The notes beneath the pieces are model-generated. The model was given only the letters and a program-made list of their open reading frames with translations, was not told where the DNA came from and did not search any database. Source: Pseudoduganella namucuonensis (lineage in GTDB: Bacteria; Pseudomonadota; Gammaproteobacteria; Burkholderiales; Burkholderiaceae_D). Taken from it: 64,000 nucleotides of DNA. Shown piece by piece: positions 56,101-63,194 of the stretch; position 1 is the first letter of the stretch; the number at the start of each line of letters is the position of its first letter. Made by a program: the position numbers and the translations under genes. The stretch lies in the NCBI RefSeq assembly GCF_900116645.1, contig NZ_FPBO01000027.1, forward strand, positions 1 through 64,000, written 5' to 3'.

Positions 56101-58972
56101 CGAAATGCAGGCGGCTGCGCCACAGCGATTGCGCGATGTGCTGGCTCCACAGCGTGTCGCGCGGCCGGCGCAGCAGGTCGTACACGGCGCTGGCCAGCGG
56201 CGGCAGGAAGATCACCGCCAGCACGGCGGCGGTCCAGTACCACGGGTTGGGCAGCGCTATCCAGGCCAGCAGCAGCGACAGGGTCAGCACCGGCGCCACC
56301 AGGCTGCGGCGCAGGTTGTCGAACAGCTTCCAGCGCGACAGCGCGGACAGCGGGTTGCGCTCGCGGCGCCGGGCCTGGGTGCGCGCCTGGGCGCGGGCCT
56401 GCGTCCCCTCGCGGTCGGCGCCCGGCAGCGGCGTGGACGGCATCAGCCACGACAGCAACTGCCAGTCGCCGCGCATCCAGCGCTGGCGGCGCGTGATGTC
56501 GTCGCTGTAGCGGGCCGGGTATTGCTCGTAGAGCTGGGCGTCGCTCAGCAGGCCGGCGCGCAGGTAGCAGCCCTCCAGCAGGTCGTGGCTGAGGATGCGG
56601 TTCTCCGGCAGCCGGCCGCCCAGCACCTGCTCGAACACGTCCACGTCGTAGATGCCCTTGCCGATGAAGGAGCCCTCGTAGAACACGTCCTGGTAGACGT
56701 CGGACACGGTGCGGGTGTAGGGGTCGATGCCCGGCTCGCCGCCGCACAGCTTCTCGTAGCGCGAGGCGTTCTCGCTGGGCAGGCTGACCGCCACCCGCGG
56801 CTGCAGGATGCCGTAGCCCTCGACCACGCGGTTGCGGTGCGGGTCCACCCGCGGCCGGTTCAGCGGGTGCTGCATGGTGGCCACGAACTGGCGCGCGGCG
56901 TCGCGCGGCAGCTGGGTGTCGGTGTCGAGCGTGATCACGTAGCGGATGGTCTCCAGCTCGCCCACGTCGCCCACCACCAGCGAGAAGCATTCGCGGGCGC
57001 CGCCGCGCAGGAAGCGGTTCAGCTCCTCGAGCTTGCCGCGCTTGCGTTCGCGCCCCATCCACACGCCCTCGGCGCGGTTGTACAGCCGCGGCCGGTGCAG
57101 CAGCAGGAAGGGGCCGTTGGACGCGTGGCCGGCCGGCCCGGCGGTGGCCGCCGCGCCGTGCGGCGTGACGTCCTCGCCGGCCGTGTATTTCTGGTTCAGG
57201 CGGCGGATGCCCTCCTGCGCCTGCAGCAGCAGCGCCGCGTCGGACGCCAGCGTCTCCTCCTTGGCGTCGGCGAAGTCGGTCAGCAGGCAGAAGCGCAGGT
57301 TGCGGTCGCGGTTGGCCAGGAAGCGCACCTCCAGCTGCTCGATCAGCTCGTCGACGTTCTCCTTGCTGTAGATCAGCGTGGGCACGGCCACCAGCGCGCG
57401 CGCGTTGGACGGGATGCCGTCGCGGTAATCCATGCGCGGCAGCGGGTTCGGGCGGGTCAGCAGCGTCGCGGCCCAGTTCACCAGCGCCAGGCCCAGCTGG
57501 GTGCTGGCCAGCAGCGCCAGCACGGCCAGCAGCGCCAGCGCCCAGCCATCCACGCCGTCGCGCATGGCGCGGTCGAACATCATGCCGGCCGCCACCACGG
57601 TGACGGCGGCCACCGCGCCCAGGTAGGACGTCAGCGGCGAGGCGCGCGCGGTGCGCTGCAGCGCGTCCCACATCGGCCAGCGCACGCCGGCCTGTCGCTC
57701 CAGCGCCAGCACGCCGCGGTCGACCAGGTAGAAGCCGACGTGGCCGTGGCGCGGGTCGCCGGTGTCGCGGTTGTTGCGCGCCAGTTGCAGCGCCATGGCG
57801 GCGATCTCCTGCTCGCTGAGACGCGAACGGCGGGCGAGCTTCTCGATCACGTGGCGGTACTGGTCGCGGGTGGAGAAGTCCATCTCGCCGTAGACGTCGA
57901 CCGGGTCCATGCGCAGGGTCTGCTCGACCACGCTCATGGTTTCGACGAACTCCTGCCAGTCCATGGTGCCCAGGAAGCGCAGGCTGCCGATGCTGTTGGC
58001 GATGGAGACCTGCTCGGCGGCCTGCTGCTGGATCTCGGCCTGTACCAGCTGCTCGATGGTCTGGCCGGTCTCGGCCAGGCGGTGGGTCAGCCAGGTCAGC
58101 GCCAGGTTCAGCGCCGTGCTCTGGCCCTGCATGCGGCGCGCCAGCTCGGCCACGAAGCCGCTGGTGATGGGCGGGTTGGAGCGCGCCATGTCGGCCACCA
58201 GCAGGATCAGGCCGCTGGGGTTCTTGTCGGCGATCTCCATCATCTGGTCGGCCCAGGTGTTGGCCAGGTCGCGCTGCAGGCGGTTCTCGGCCACGCGCGC
58301 GGCCACCCGGCGCAGGTTCTCGATCAGCGCCAGGCGCAGCATGATGGGGATGGCCCACAGCTCGCCCAGTTTCAGCTTGGTGACCTCCTGGTAGGCGTCG
58401 ACGAAGCGGCACAGGCTCTCGGGATCGACGCGGCCGTCGCCGTGGGCGATGATCTCCAGCGCGATCTGGTAGACGCGCGGGGTGCCGTCGGGCGCGCCCT
58501 TGGCCAGGCGCGGCAGTTCCTTGCTGTAATTCTTGGGCAGGTGGCGCCGCGCGGTGCGGATCTGCTCCTCGATCAGGTAGGAGTTGTCCAGCAGCCACTC
58601 GGAGGCCGGCGTGATCTGTCGCGCGGTCTTGACGGCGGCGGTCAGCTCGTCGCAGGTGCGGGAAATGACGTCGGCGTTCTCACGCAGACGCGCCAGCAGA
58701 CGGTCGGGGCCGCCGCGCGGGCTCAGTTCATGGTTGGCGGCCAACACCTTGCCATGGGCCGCCATCTGCAGCGCGCTGAACAGCTCGGCGCGCAGCGGGG
58801 AATCATCATCCTCCGCGCCCGTCGGCGACGCACCTGCAGTAGCCTCCCGAAAACCAAACTTTATGCCGCGCAAGAAAGGGGGATGCTCGTTCAATTGGAC
58901 CTCGCTGTTTTCCCTGATGAGGGATGTCAAAGTATGGTCCGAACGATAGTACGGAGGCGCACGCATGGTCAC
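50126..58972 (-). CDS. Cyclic beta-1,2-glucan synthase (NdvB/ChvB type)
   Basis: This giant multidomain membrane enzyme of 2948 residues (family usually about 2800-2900) makes cyclic beta-1,2-glucan for the periplasm, with roles in osmoadaptation and host interaction. An N-terminal helical region (about 1-430) precedes membrane helices (430-510) and a GT84 domain (VITLDTDTQLPRDA, the DxD; NRPRVDP). More helices follow (about 910-1060), then a glycoamylase-like domain (WGISESGYNTTD..) and the C-terminal GH94 phosphorylase domain (GSCDWNDGMDKVG near 2560) that controls ring size. The start is GTG at 58972 or ATG at 58966; no clear Shine-Dalgarno. No partner exporter (NdvA/ChvA) gene is adjacent. 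Confidence 0.92.
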   Translation of the reverse strand: MTMRAPPYYRSDHTLTSLIRENSEVQLNEHPPFLRGIKFGFREATAGASPTGAEDDDSPLRAELFSALQMAAHGKVLAANHELSPRGGPDRLLARLRENADVISRTCDELTAAVKTARQITPASEWLLDNSYLIEEQIRTARRHLPKNYSKELPRLAKGAPDGTPRVYQIALEIIAHGDGRVDPESLCRFVDAYQEVTKLKLGELWAIPIMLRLALIENLRRVAARVAENRLQRDLANTWADQMMEIADKNPSGLILLVADMARSNPPITSGFVAELARRMQGQSTALNLALTWLTHRLAETGQTIEQLVQAEIQQQAAEQVSIANSIGSLRFLGTMDWQEFVETMSVVEQTLRMDPVDVYGEMDFSTRDQYRHVIEKLARRSRLSEQEIAAMALQLARNNRDTGDPRHGHVGFYLVDRGVLALERQAGVRWPMWDALQRTARASPLTSYLGAVAAVTVVAAGMMFDRAMRDGVDGWALALLAVLALLASTQLGLALVNWAATLLTRPNPLPRMDYRDGIPSNARALVAVPTLIYSKENVDELIEQLEVRFLANRDRNLRFCLLTDFADAKEETLASDAALLLQAQEGIRRLNQKYTAGEDVTPHGAAATAGPAGHASNGPFLLLHRPRLYNRAEGVWMGRERKRGKLEELNRFLRGGARECFSLVVGDVGELETIRYVITLDTDTQLPRDAARQFVATMQHPLNRPRVDPHRNRVVEGYGILQPRVAVSLPSENASRYEKLCGGEPGIDPYTRTVSDVYQDVFYEGSFIGKGIYDVDVFEQVLGGRLPENRILSHDLLEGCYLRAGLLSDAQLYEQYPARYSDDITRRQRWMRGDWQLLSWLMPSTPLPGADREGTQARAQARTQARRRERNPLSALSRWKLFDNLRRSLVAPVLTLSLLLAWIALPNPWYWTAAVLAVIFLPPLASAVYDLLRRPRDTLWSQHIAQSLWRSRLHFAHALLTLVFLPYESYISLDAIVRTGWRLLFSRRHLLEWRASALARGGDSLADHWRGMWASPAIALAAGAALVAWRPGAIGPALLFLAAWLGAPVVAWWISLPLPREQAVLTEEQNRFLHTLARKTWGYFETFVGPQDNWLPPDNMQEHPTQVIAHRTSPTNIGMALLANLSAHDFGYIGGGELVARTAATMRSMAQLERHQGHFYNWYDTLSMKPLHPVYISTVDSGNLAGHLLTLQQGLLHQLDQPIAGVQLLDGIVTTIDVLHEAAAAAGAAVPEQLLALRRDAAAVLPLFPASLVDMHAWLKRAAEASAAFDPGHEAAADPAVRHWAAALAAQCRAALDDLLELAPWITAGEIFDANMMRIPTLRELAGMPASGSPQSDLAPSERERQQVLAALVERGSIRARERIAELTDLARQAQEYAQVEYGFLFNPTTNLLAIGYNVTERRLDASYYDLLASEVRLASFVAIAQGQLPQEHWFALGRQLCILNGEPVLLSWSGSMFEYLMPLLVMPNYPETLLDQTYQSVITAQIEYGKQRSVPWGISESGYNTTDASLNYQYRAFGVPGLGLKRGLADDLVIAPYATMLGLMVRAEAACVNLQRMAAMGFMGRYGFYEAVDFTAARLPRGQSHAVIRSFMVHHQGMGLLALSFLLHDRPMQRRFEADPLLQSTLLVLQERSPQAGAFYSNTAEQAAIRSTAQEQSMMPMRILGQAATPVPETQLLSNGRYHVMVTNAGGSYSRWKDLAVTRWREDSTRDNWGNFCYVRDLEDGAFWSTTYQPTLVEPRKYEVIFSEGRAEFRRTDRELELYTEIVVSPEDDIEMRRTRITNKSDRRRTIEVTSFAEVVMAPAAADAAHPAFSKLFVQTEVLPHETAILCTRRPRGKDEHMPYMLHLMTLHDASVSSVSYETDRSKFLGRGNTAIAPRAMIDEGPLSGAEGSVLDPIVAIRYQVVLEPDESAVVDIVTGMTDTREAALHLIDKYQDRHLADRVFELAWTHSQVVLRQLNASETDAQLYGRLANSVIYPNAALRADAGILTRNQRGQSGLWAYAISGDLPIVLLQIRDPANIELARQMVQAHAYWRLKGLVVDLVIWYEDLSGYRQALHDQIMGLIASGIDAQAIDRPGGIFVRMGEQIAPDDRVLLQSVARVIVSDERGTLAEQIKRPGPAPLRMPPLMADTRGEYSDAGPNTRRPHGLILDNGMGGFSADGREYVIVTGANQRTPAPWSNVLANPQFGSVISESGQAYTWQENAHEYRLTPWHNDPVSDASGEAFYLRDEQSGQVWSPTALPARGAGDYVTRHGFGYSVFEHTEAGVTSELTTFVALDAPVRYTVIKVRNDSLINRRLSVTGYVEWVLGDMRSKSGMHIITEVDAVSGALLARNPYNTEFSGRVAFFNADASLRSVTADRAEFVGRNGTLASPAALKRSRLSGKVGTALDSCGAIQAPFDLMPGQEREIVFILGLGGRRNADASSLVQKHGGLAAARETLAAVRAHWDRVLGAVQITTPEPAIDVIANGWLMYQTIACRMWARSGYYQSGGAFGFRDQLQDAMAMVHTEPRILRDHIVLCCAHQFLEGDVQHWWHPPSDRGVRTHCSDDYLWLPLAVWRYVSSTGDVSVLGEVVHFLEGRPVKQEEDSYYDLPVRSAQTGDVYEHCVRAIRNGLRFGAHGLPLIGSCDWNDGMDKVGEEGKGESVWLAFFLFDVLQRFAGVAERKGDGPFAAECREEAGKLAANVEQNAWDGQWYRRAYFDDGTPLGSHENEECQIDSISQSWGVLSGAANKERVHGAMEQVDQRLVRRDHGLIQLLDPPFDKADPNPGYVRGYVPGVRENGGQYTHAAIWTVMAFAKMGNVERAWELMRMINPVRHGSTWESSMVYKVEPYVVTADVYAVSPHVGRGGWSWYTGSSGWMYRLILESLLGLTRSADKLTLDPKVPGDWDGYTLRYRFGGSEYTIEVARGAPGLTVDGVAQAGNDIPLVDDGQPHRVILGLPRQ

Positions 58973-59011
58973 TGTGCGCTAGCGTACACATCCAGGGTGC
59001 GGCGCAACAAA

Positions 59012-59064
59012 AAGCGAACCGAGCCCCATTTGGGGCCAGGCCCCAAATGGGGCTCAGTTCGCTT
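59012..59064. repeat. Second copy of the 35-nt palindromic core
   Basis: Arms 59012-59037 and 59039-59064 are inverted copies with one mismatch (59020/59056) around a single A. The inner 35 nt equal those of 27656-27690 except for the middle base. It contains the TGA stop of the cysteine desulfurase fusion (59054-59056), which is transcribed toward the glucan synthase gene, so it likely forms the 3' end of that mRNA. Confidence 0.85.
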
Positions 59065-60616
59065 GCAGGGCCATGCCGCCGGCGAGGTCGTAGGCTTGGG
59101 CGTAGCCCAGGCGCCGCAGGCGGGCGGCGGCCTTGCCGCTGCGGGCGCCGCTGCGGCACAGGAACACCAGGGGCGCGCCGTCGCCGCCCAGCCAGCCGGG
59201 GATGTGCTCGTCCAACCGGCCCAGCGGCACGTTCAGCATGGCGCGGCCGGCCGGGCCGGCGCCCGCGCCGGCCATGTGCTCGTGGCTTTCCCGCACGTCG
59301 ACCAGGACGGCGTCCGGGTGGTCGCGCAACATTTCTTGCAGCGCAGCATGGCTGAGGTGCATGTCCGCCGGCGCTTCGCCGGTTTCGTCGCCGTTATCGG
59401 CGTGCAACACATCCTCCGGCGGCGCCGGCGGCCGTTCGGACGCGCGCAGCGCCTCGCCGCAACGGGCGATGCGCTCGCAGGCGGCGGCAATGTCGGCCTC
59501 GGCCACCAGCGGGCCGAAGGACATGCGGATGGCGGACGCGCTGCGCCACAGCGGTACGCCCATGGCCTGCAGCACGTAGCTGGGCGCGGCCTTGGCGGAG
59601 GAACAGGCGCTGCCGGAACTGACGCGCACGCCGGCAGCGTCGAGCACGTCCATCAATTCGCGGCTGGACAGGCCGGGCACGGAAAAGTTCAAGGTGGTGG
59701 GCAGCGCGTGCTCGAACGGGGCGTTGAACACCACGCCGGGCCAGGCCTGGCGCAGGCTGGCCGCCAGGCGGTCGCGGAAGCCGCACAATTCCTCGTGCGC
59801 GTGGAACACGCCGCCCCGCTCCAGCGCGGCCAGCACGGCGTCCAGCGCGGCCACGCCGGCCATGTTCTCGGTGCCGGAGCGCAACGCGCCCTCCTGGCCG
59901 CCGCCCACGATCAGCGGCGTGAACGGGGCGCCGGCGCGCACGTACAGCATGCCGATTCCCTTGGGCGCGTACAGCTTGTGGCCGGAGAACGGCGCGTAGT
60001 CGATGCGGCTGCGCGCCAGGTTCAACTGGAACTTGCCCAGCGCCTGCACGCAATCGACCAGCCAGTAGGCGCGGCTGCCGCTGGCGTTCAGCACTTGCTC
60101 GATGCCGGCGATGTCGGACAGCACGCCGGTCTCGTTGTTGGCCGCCATGGTGCACAGCATGGCCGTTCGCGGCAGCAGCGCGGCCAGCCCGGCCAGGTCG
60201 TGGCGGCCGTCGCCGTCCACCGGCAGCGCGCTCAGCTCGAGATTCAGGCCGAGCAGCCGGTTCCAGTGCGCCAGGCTCTCCGGCACGGCCTTGTGCTCGG
60301 TGGCGCCGTAGACCAGCAGCGAACCGATGGCCTCGCCGGCGTCGCGCCGTTCGCGCAGCGCGCACAGGGCCGACAGCACGGATGTCTGTATGCCCTCGGT
60401 GGCGCCGCTGTTGAACATCAGCCTGCCCTCGCCCACGCCCAGCAGCCGCACGGCGCGGCGGCGCGCGCCGTCCAGCAGCGCGCGCGCCCGCAGGCCGCTG
60501 GAGTGGGTGCTGCTCGGGTTGCCGTAGCAATCGCGCATGGCGTGCACGGCGGCGGTGACGGCGGCGGGAAGGACGGGGCTGGTGGCGTTGCCGTCGAGGT
60601 AGATTTCGTTGTGCAT
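59054..60616 (-). CDS. Cysteine desulfurase-rhodanese fusion
   Basis: The 520-residue protein joins a class V aminotransferase of the IscS/NifS group (about 1-375) to a C-terminal rhodanese domain (about 400-520). PLP Lys lies in FSGHKLYAPKGIG. VSSGSACSS carries the persulfide-forming Cys, which is on a short group I-like loop. The rhodanese part has LVDVRESHEHMAG and VFLCRSGARSGKAA with the sulfur-accepting Cys. The fusion suggests direct sulfane-sulfur transfer from cysteine to the rhodanese. It is divergent from an Lrp-family regulator by 127 bp. The stop lies within a palindrome. It is probably not the Isc housekeeping enzyme, since no isc genes adjoin. Confidence 0.88.
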   Translation of the reverse strand: MHNEIYLDGNATSPVLPAAVTAAVHAMRDCYGNPSSTHSSGLRARALLDGARRRAVRLLGVGEGRLMFNSGATEGIQTSVLSALCALRERRDAGEAIGSLLVYGATEHKAVPESLAHWNRLLGLNLELSALPVDGDGRHDLAGLAALLPRTAMLCTMAANNETGVLSDIAGIEQVLNASGSRAYWLVDCVQALGKFQLNLARSRIDYAPFSGHKLYAPKGIGMLYVRAGAPFTPLIVGGGQEGALRSGTENMAGVAALDAVLAALERGGVFHAHEELCGFRDRLAASLRQAWPGVVFNAPFEHALPTTLNFSVPGLSSRELMDVLDAAGVRVSSGSACSSAKAAPSYVLQAMGVPLWRSASAIRMSFGPLVAEADIAAACERIARCGEALRASERPPAPPEDVLHADNGDETGEAPADMHLSHAALQEMLRDHPDAVLVDVRESHEHMAGAGAGPAGRAMLNVPLGRLDEHIPGWLGGDGAPLVFLCRSGARSGKAAARLRRLGYAQAYDLAGGMALQAN

Positions 60617-60709
60617 GGCGTGATGTGCGGAAATGTTTCAGGTACCGGACAGCTTACGCAAGGGCGCGAAACCATACATTCCAAATCCGGCTGATAAAGC
60701 GCATAATTC

Positions 60710-60723
60710 AGCATACACATGCT
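60710..60723. promoter_or_regulatory. Candidate Lrp-type operator
   Basis: AGCAT-ACAC-ATGCT is a 14-bp palindrome in an AT-rich part of the 127-bp divergent region between the desulfurase fusion and the Lrp-family gene, 20 bp before the regulator start. Lrp/AsnC proteins bind such short AT-rich dyads, but one site alone is weak evidence. Confidence 0.35.
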
Positions 60724-60743
60724 ATTTTTTTCCGATTTATAGA

Positions 60744-61226
60744 ATGAACCAACTCGACCGCCACGACTACGCCATCCTGGGCGCGCTGCAGCTGGACGGC
60801 ACGCTGTCCGTCGCCGAGCTGGCCGAGAAGGTGGGGCTGTCCAGCACGCCCTGCTGGAAAAGGCTGAAACGGCTGCAGGACGAGGGCTACATCGAAAAGC
60901 GCGTGGCCATCGTCAACCGGCGCAAGGCCGGGCTGCCGGTGACGGTGTTCGTCAGCGTGCGCACCAGCCAGCACGACGAGAAATGGCTGGCCCGCTTCGC
61001 CGCCGCCGTCGAGGCGCTGCCCGAGGTGCAGGAATTCCACCGCATGAGCGGCGACATCGACTACCTGCTGAAGGTGGTGACCACCGATATCGAGGGCTAC
61101 GACCGCTTTTACAAAAAACTGATCAGGGCCACCCAGCTGTCCGGGGTATCATCGGCGTTCTCCATGGAACAGATTAAATACACCACCGCGCTGCCGCTGC
61201 ACCTGGTCTCGCACGGAACACCCTGA
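60744..61226 (+). CDS. Lrp/AsnC-family transcriptional regulator
   Basis: The 160-residue regulator has an N-terminal helix-turn-helix (LDRHDYAILGALQLDGTLSVAELAEKVGLSSTPCWKRLKRLQDEGYIEK) and a C-terminal RAM ligand domain (VEALPEVQEFHRMSGDIDYLLKVVTTDIEGYDRFY). The length is typical. It is transcribed away from the cysteine desulfurase-rhodanese gene, an arrangement like that of cysteine-responsive Lrp paralogues (DecR/CyuR type) with their cysteine-degrading targets, so it probably senses cysteine (inference). The HPP-CBS gene starts at its last base (TGATG), so the two form an operon. Confidence 0.9.
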   Translation: MNQLDRHDYAILGALQLDGTLSVAELAEKVGLSSTPCWKRLKRLQDEGYIEKRVAIVNRRKAGLPVTVFVSVRTSQHDEKWLARFAAAVEALPEVQEFHRMSGDIDYLLKVVTTDIEGYDRFYKKLIRATQLSGVSSAFSMEQIKYTTALPLHLVSHGTP

Positions 61227-62389
61227 TGAACTTTCTGACCTCGCTACTCCCCGCCACCAGCCACACCTCCTTCCGCGAACGCGCGCGGGCCTGCTCGGGC
61301 GCCATCCTGGCGCTGCTGGCCACCGGCCTGCTGAGCCGCGCGATGCTGCCGGACCACCTGACTTTCGCCTTCCTGGCCGCGCCCATGGGCGCCTCCGCCG
61401 TGCTGCTGTTCTGCCTGCCCGCCAGCCCGCTGGCGCAGCCCTGGTCCGTCATCGGCGGCAACGTCGTGTCCGGCCTGGTCGGCGCGGCCTGCGCGCGCTG
61501 GCTGGGCGGCGGCGCGCCGGTGGCGGCGCTGGCCGTCTGCCTGGCCATCGCCGCCATGTTCGCGCTGCGCTGCCTGCATCCGCCCGGCGGCGCGGTGGCG
61601 CTGACGGCGGCCATGGGCGGGCCGGCGATCCTGGCGGCCGGCTTCGAGTTCCCGCTGGTGACGGTGCTGCTCAACTCCACGCTGATGGTGATCGGCGCCA
61701 TGGCCTACAACAACCTGACCGGGCGCCGCTACCCGCACCAGCAGCAGGCGCCGCACCCGAATCCGCACGCCACGCAGGACCCGGTGCCGACCATGCGGCT
61801 GGGCTTCAAGCCCGAGGACCTGGACGCCGTCCTCAAGCAATACAACCAGGTGCTGGACGTGAGCCGCGACGACCTGGAGGAGATCTTCATCCAGACCGAG
61901 CTGCAGGCCTACAAGCGCCGCTTCGGCGTGATCCGCTGCGGCGACATCATGTCCAGGGACGTGGCGACGGCGCAATTCGGCACGCCGCTGGAAAGCGCGT
62001 GGCGCGAGATGCGTTCGCACCGCGTGGCGGCGCTGCCGGTGCTGAACCGCGCGCGCCGCGTGATCGGCCTGGTCACGCAGGGCGACTTCCTGGACCGCAG
62101 CGGCCTGGACGACTACGCCGGCATGCGCGCCCGCCTGCGCGGCTTCCTGCGCCGCAGCGGCGTGACGCACACGGAAAAGGCGGAGGTGGTGGGCCAGATC
62201 ATGAAGGCCAAGCCGGTCACCGCCACCGTGGCCACGCCCATCGTGGAGCTGGTGGCGCTGATGGCCGACTCGGGCTACCACCACATCCCCGTGGTGGACG
62301 CGGAGGAGCGCTTCGCCGGCATCGTCACCCAGTCCGACCTGGTGGCGGCGCTGTACGAGAACCGGCTGGCCGAGGCGCCCGCCGCCTAA
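61226..62389 (+). CDS. HPP-family membrane protein with paired CBS domains
   Basis: The 387-residue protein has an N-terminal HPP domain with four to five helices, including the eponymous LHPPGGAVALTAAMGG (about 113-130), then a linker and two CBS domains (about 235-375: GDIMSRDVATAQFGTPLESAWREM..HRVAALPVLNRARRVIGLVTQGDF; MKAKPVTATVATPIVELVALM..YHHIPVVDAEERFAGIVTQSDLV). HPP proteins include a plant/cyanobacterial nitrite transporter; CBS pairs usually bind adenosine nucleotides and gate activity. It overlaps the Lrp gene by one base. The link to cysteine sulfur metabolism, if any, is untested. Confidence 0.88.
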   Translation: MNFLTSLLPATSHTSFRERARACSGAILALLATGLLSRAMLPDHLTFAFLAAPMGASAVLLFCLPASPLAQPWSVIGGNVVSGLVGAACARWLGGGAPVAALAVCLAIAAMFALRCLHPPGGAVALTAAMGGPAILAAGFEFPLVTVLLNSTLMVIGAMAYNNLTGRRYPHQQQAPHPNPHATQDPVPTMRLGFKPEDLDAVLKQYNQVLDVSRDDLEEIFIQTELQAYKRRFGVIRCGDIMSRDVATAQFGTPLESAWREMRSHRVAALPVLNRARRVIGLVTQGDFLDRSGLDDYAGMRARLRGFLRRSGVTHTEKAEVVGQIMKAKPVTATVATPIVELVALMADSGYHHIPVVDAEERFAGIVTQSDLVAALYENRLAEAPAA

Positions 62390-63009
62390 GGTTCGACTCG
62401 GCGCCTGCGGGAAAAGTGCCAGTCGACCACGAAGCGGATGGCGCACGCGAACAGCGTCATTTGAAGGTACAAGGACGCGGCGGCCCGCGGCGACGCGCTA
62501 AAGCTGGAAAACAATAAAGCCACAGCGCCGAAGATGAATCCAAATTGCGCCGTCCGGCGCGCCGGCGTGGCAAGGGCGATCCGGCCAGAGAAGTACCAGC
62601 CAAAACCGGAATAGAGCGCAGTGGCGATCGCGACCATGCACGCCAGGTTAATGACGCTCAATGGAATATGTTCCGATGGAAACCACATCGCACTCCCCGC
62701 CGCGATGAACGCAAGAAATGAAATCAGGCCCGCGACACCATAACGCCTGGGGACAGTGCCCGCTGGCGACGGCGCGGGCATTTCCGTTTCGCGTGCCCCG
62801 GCATCGGGTTCCGACAGATCGCGCACATGGATCTTGAAGGCCGCGGCGAGGGCCATTTTGGTCTCCCTCGACGCACTTCCATCCGCTTCGACCCGTTGAA
62901 TCGTGCGAAGGCTCACGTCCGTGATTTCAGCCAATTGCTCCTGAGACCAGGCGCGGTCCGTGCGCATGCGCCTAACGGCTTTTGCATTTATCTTCATTTC
63001 GTCGTCCAT
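62386..63009 (-). CDS. XRE-family regulator with C-terminal membrane helices
   Basis: The 207-residue protein has an N-terminal helix-turn-helix (MRTDRAWSQEQLAEITDVSLRTIQRVEADGSASRETKMALAAAF) and a linker. Four hydrophobic helices follow (about 92-108, 118-137, 147-165, 172-192), so it is a membrane-tethered DNA-binding protein. GGAG precedes the ATG at 63009; upstream in-frame sequence (to 63087) lacks a ribosome site. It overlaps the convergent HPP gene by 4 bp and is divergent from the DUF885 gene. The signal is unknown. Confidence 0.82.
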   Translation of the reverse strand: MDDEMKINAKAVRRMRTDRAWSQEQLAEITDVSLRTIQRVEADGSASRETKMALAAAFKIHVRDLSEPDAGARETEMPAPSPAGTVPRRYGVAGLISFLAFIAAGSAMWFPSEHIPLSVINLACMVAIATALYSGFGWYFSGRIALATPARRTAQFGFIFGAVALLFSSFSASPRAAASLYLQMTLFACAIRFVVDWHFSRRRRVEP

Positions 63010-63194
63010 TGTGAGCTCCAGTTTGTGAAGAACGGGACTGGAGGATGCACAGCTTACACCGAAAGCGCCACGACAGATTGCCGCCAACCGGGCGACACTT
63101 GCCCGCCAACCTACCGTTTACGGCGGTCTGCCCAGTGGATCGCGGCCCGGCAATGACGTAACATTGGCGTTCCCCTCATTTCAGGATCACGACG

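Noticed and set aside
49409-60694. Plus-strand frame open for 3761 codons opposite the glucan synthase and desulfurase genes
   Set aside because: It is the mirror of strongly GC-biased codon use in the real minus-strand genes; the translation is rich in Ala, Gly, Arg, His and Gln repeats without domains, and it crosses two genes and an intergenic palindrome.
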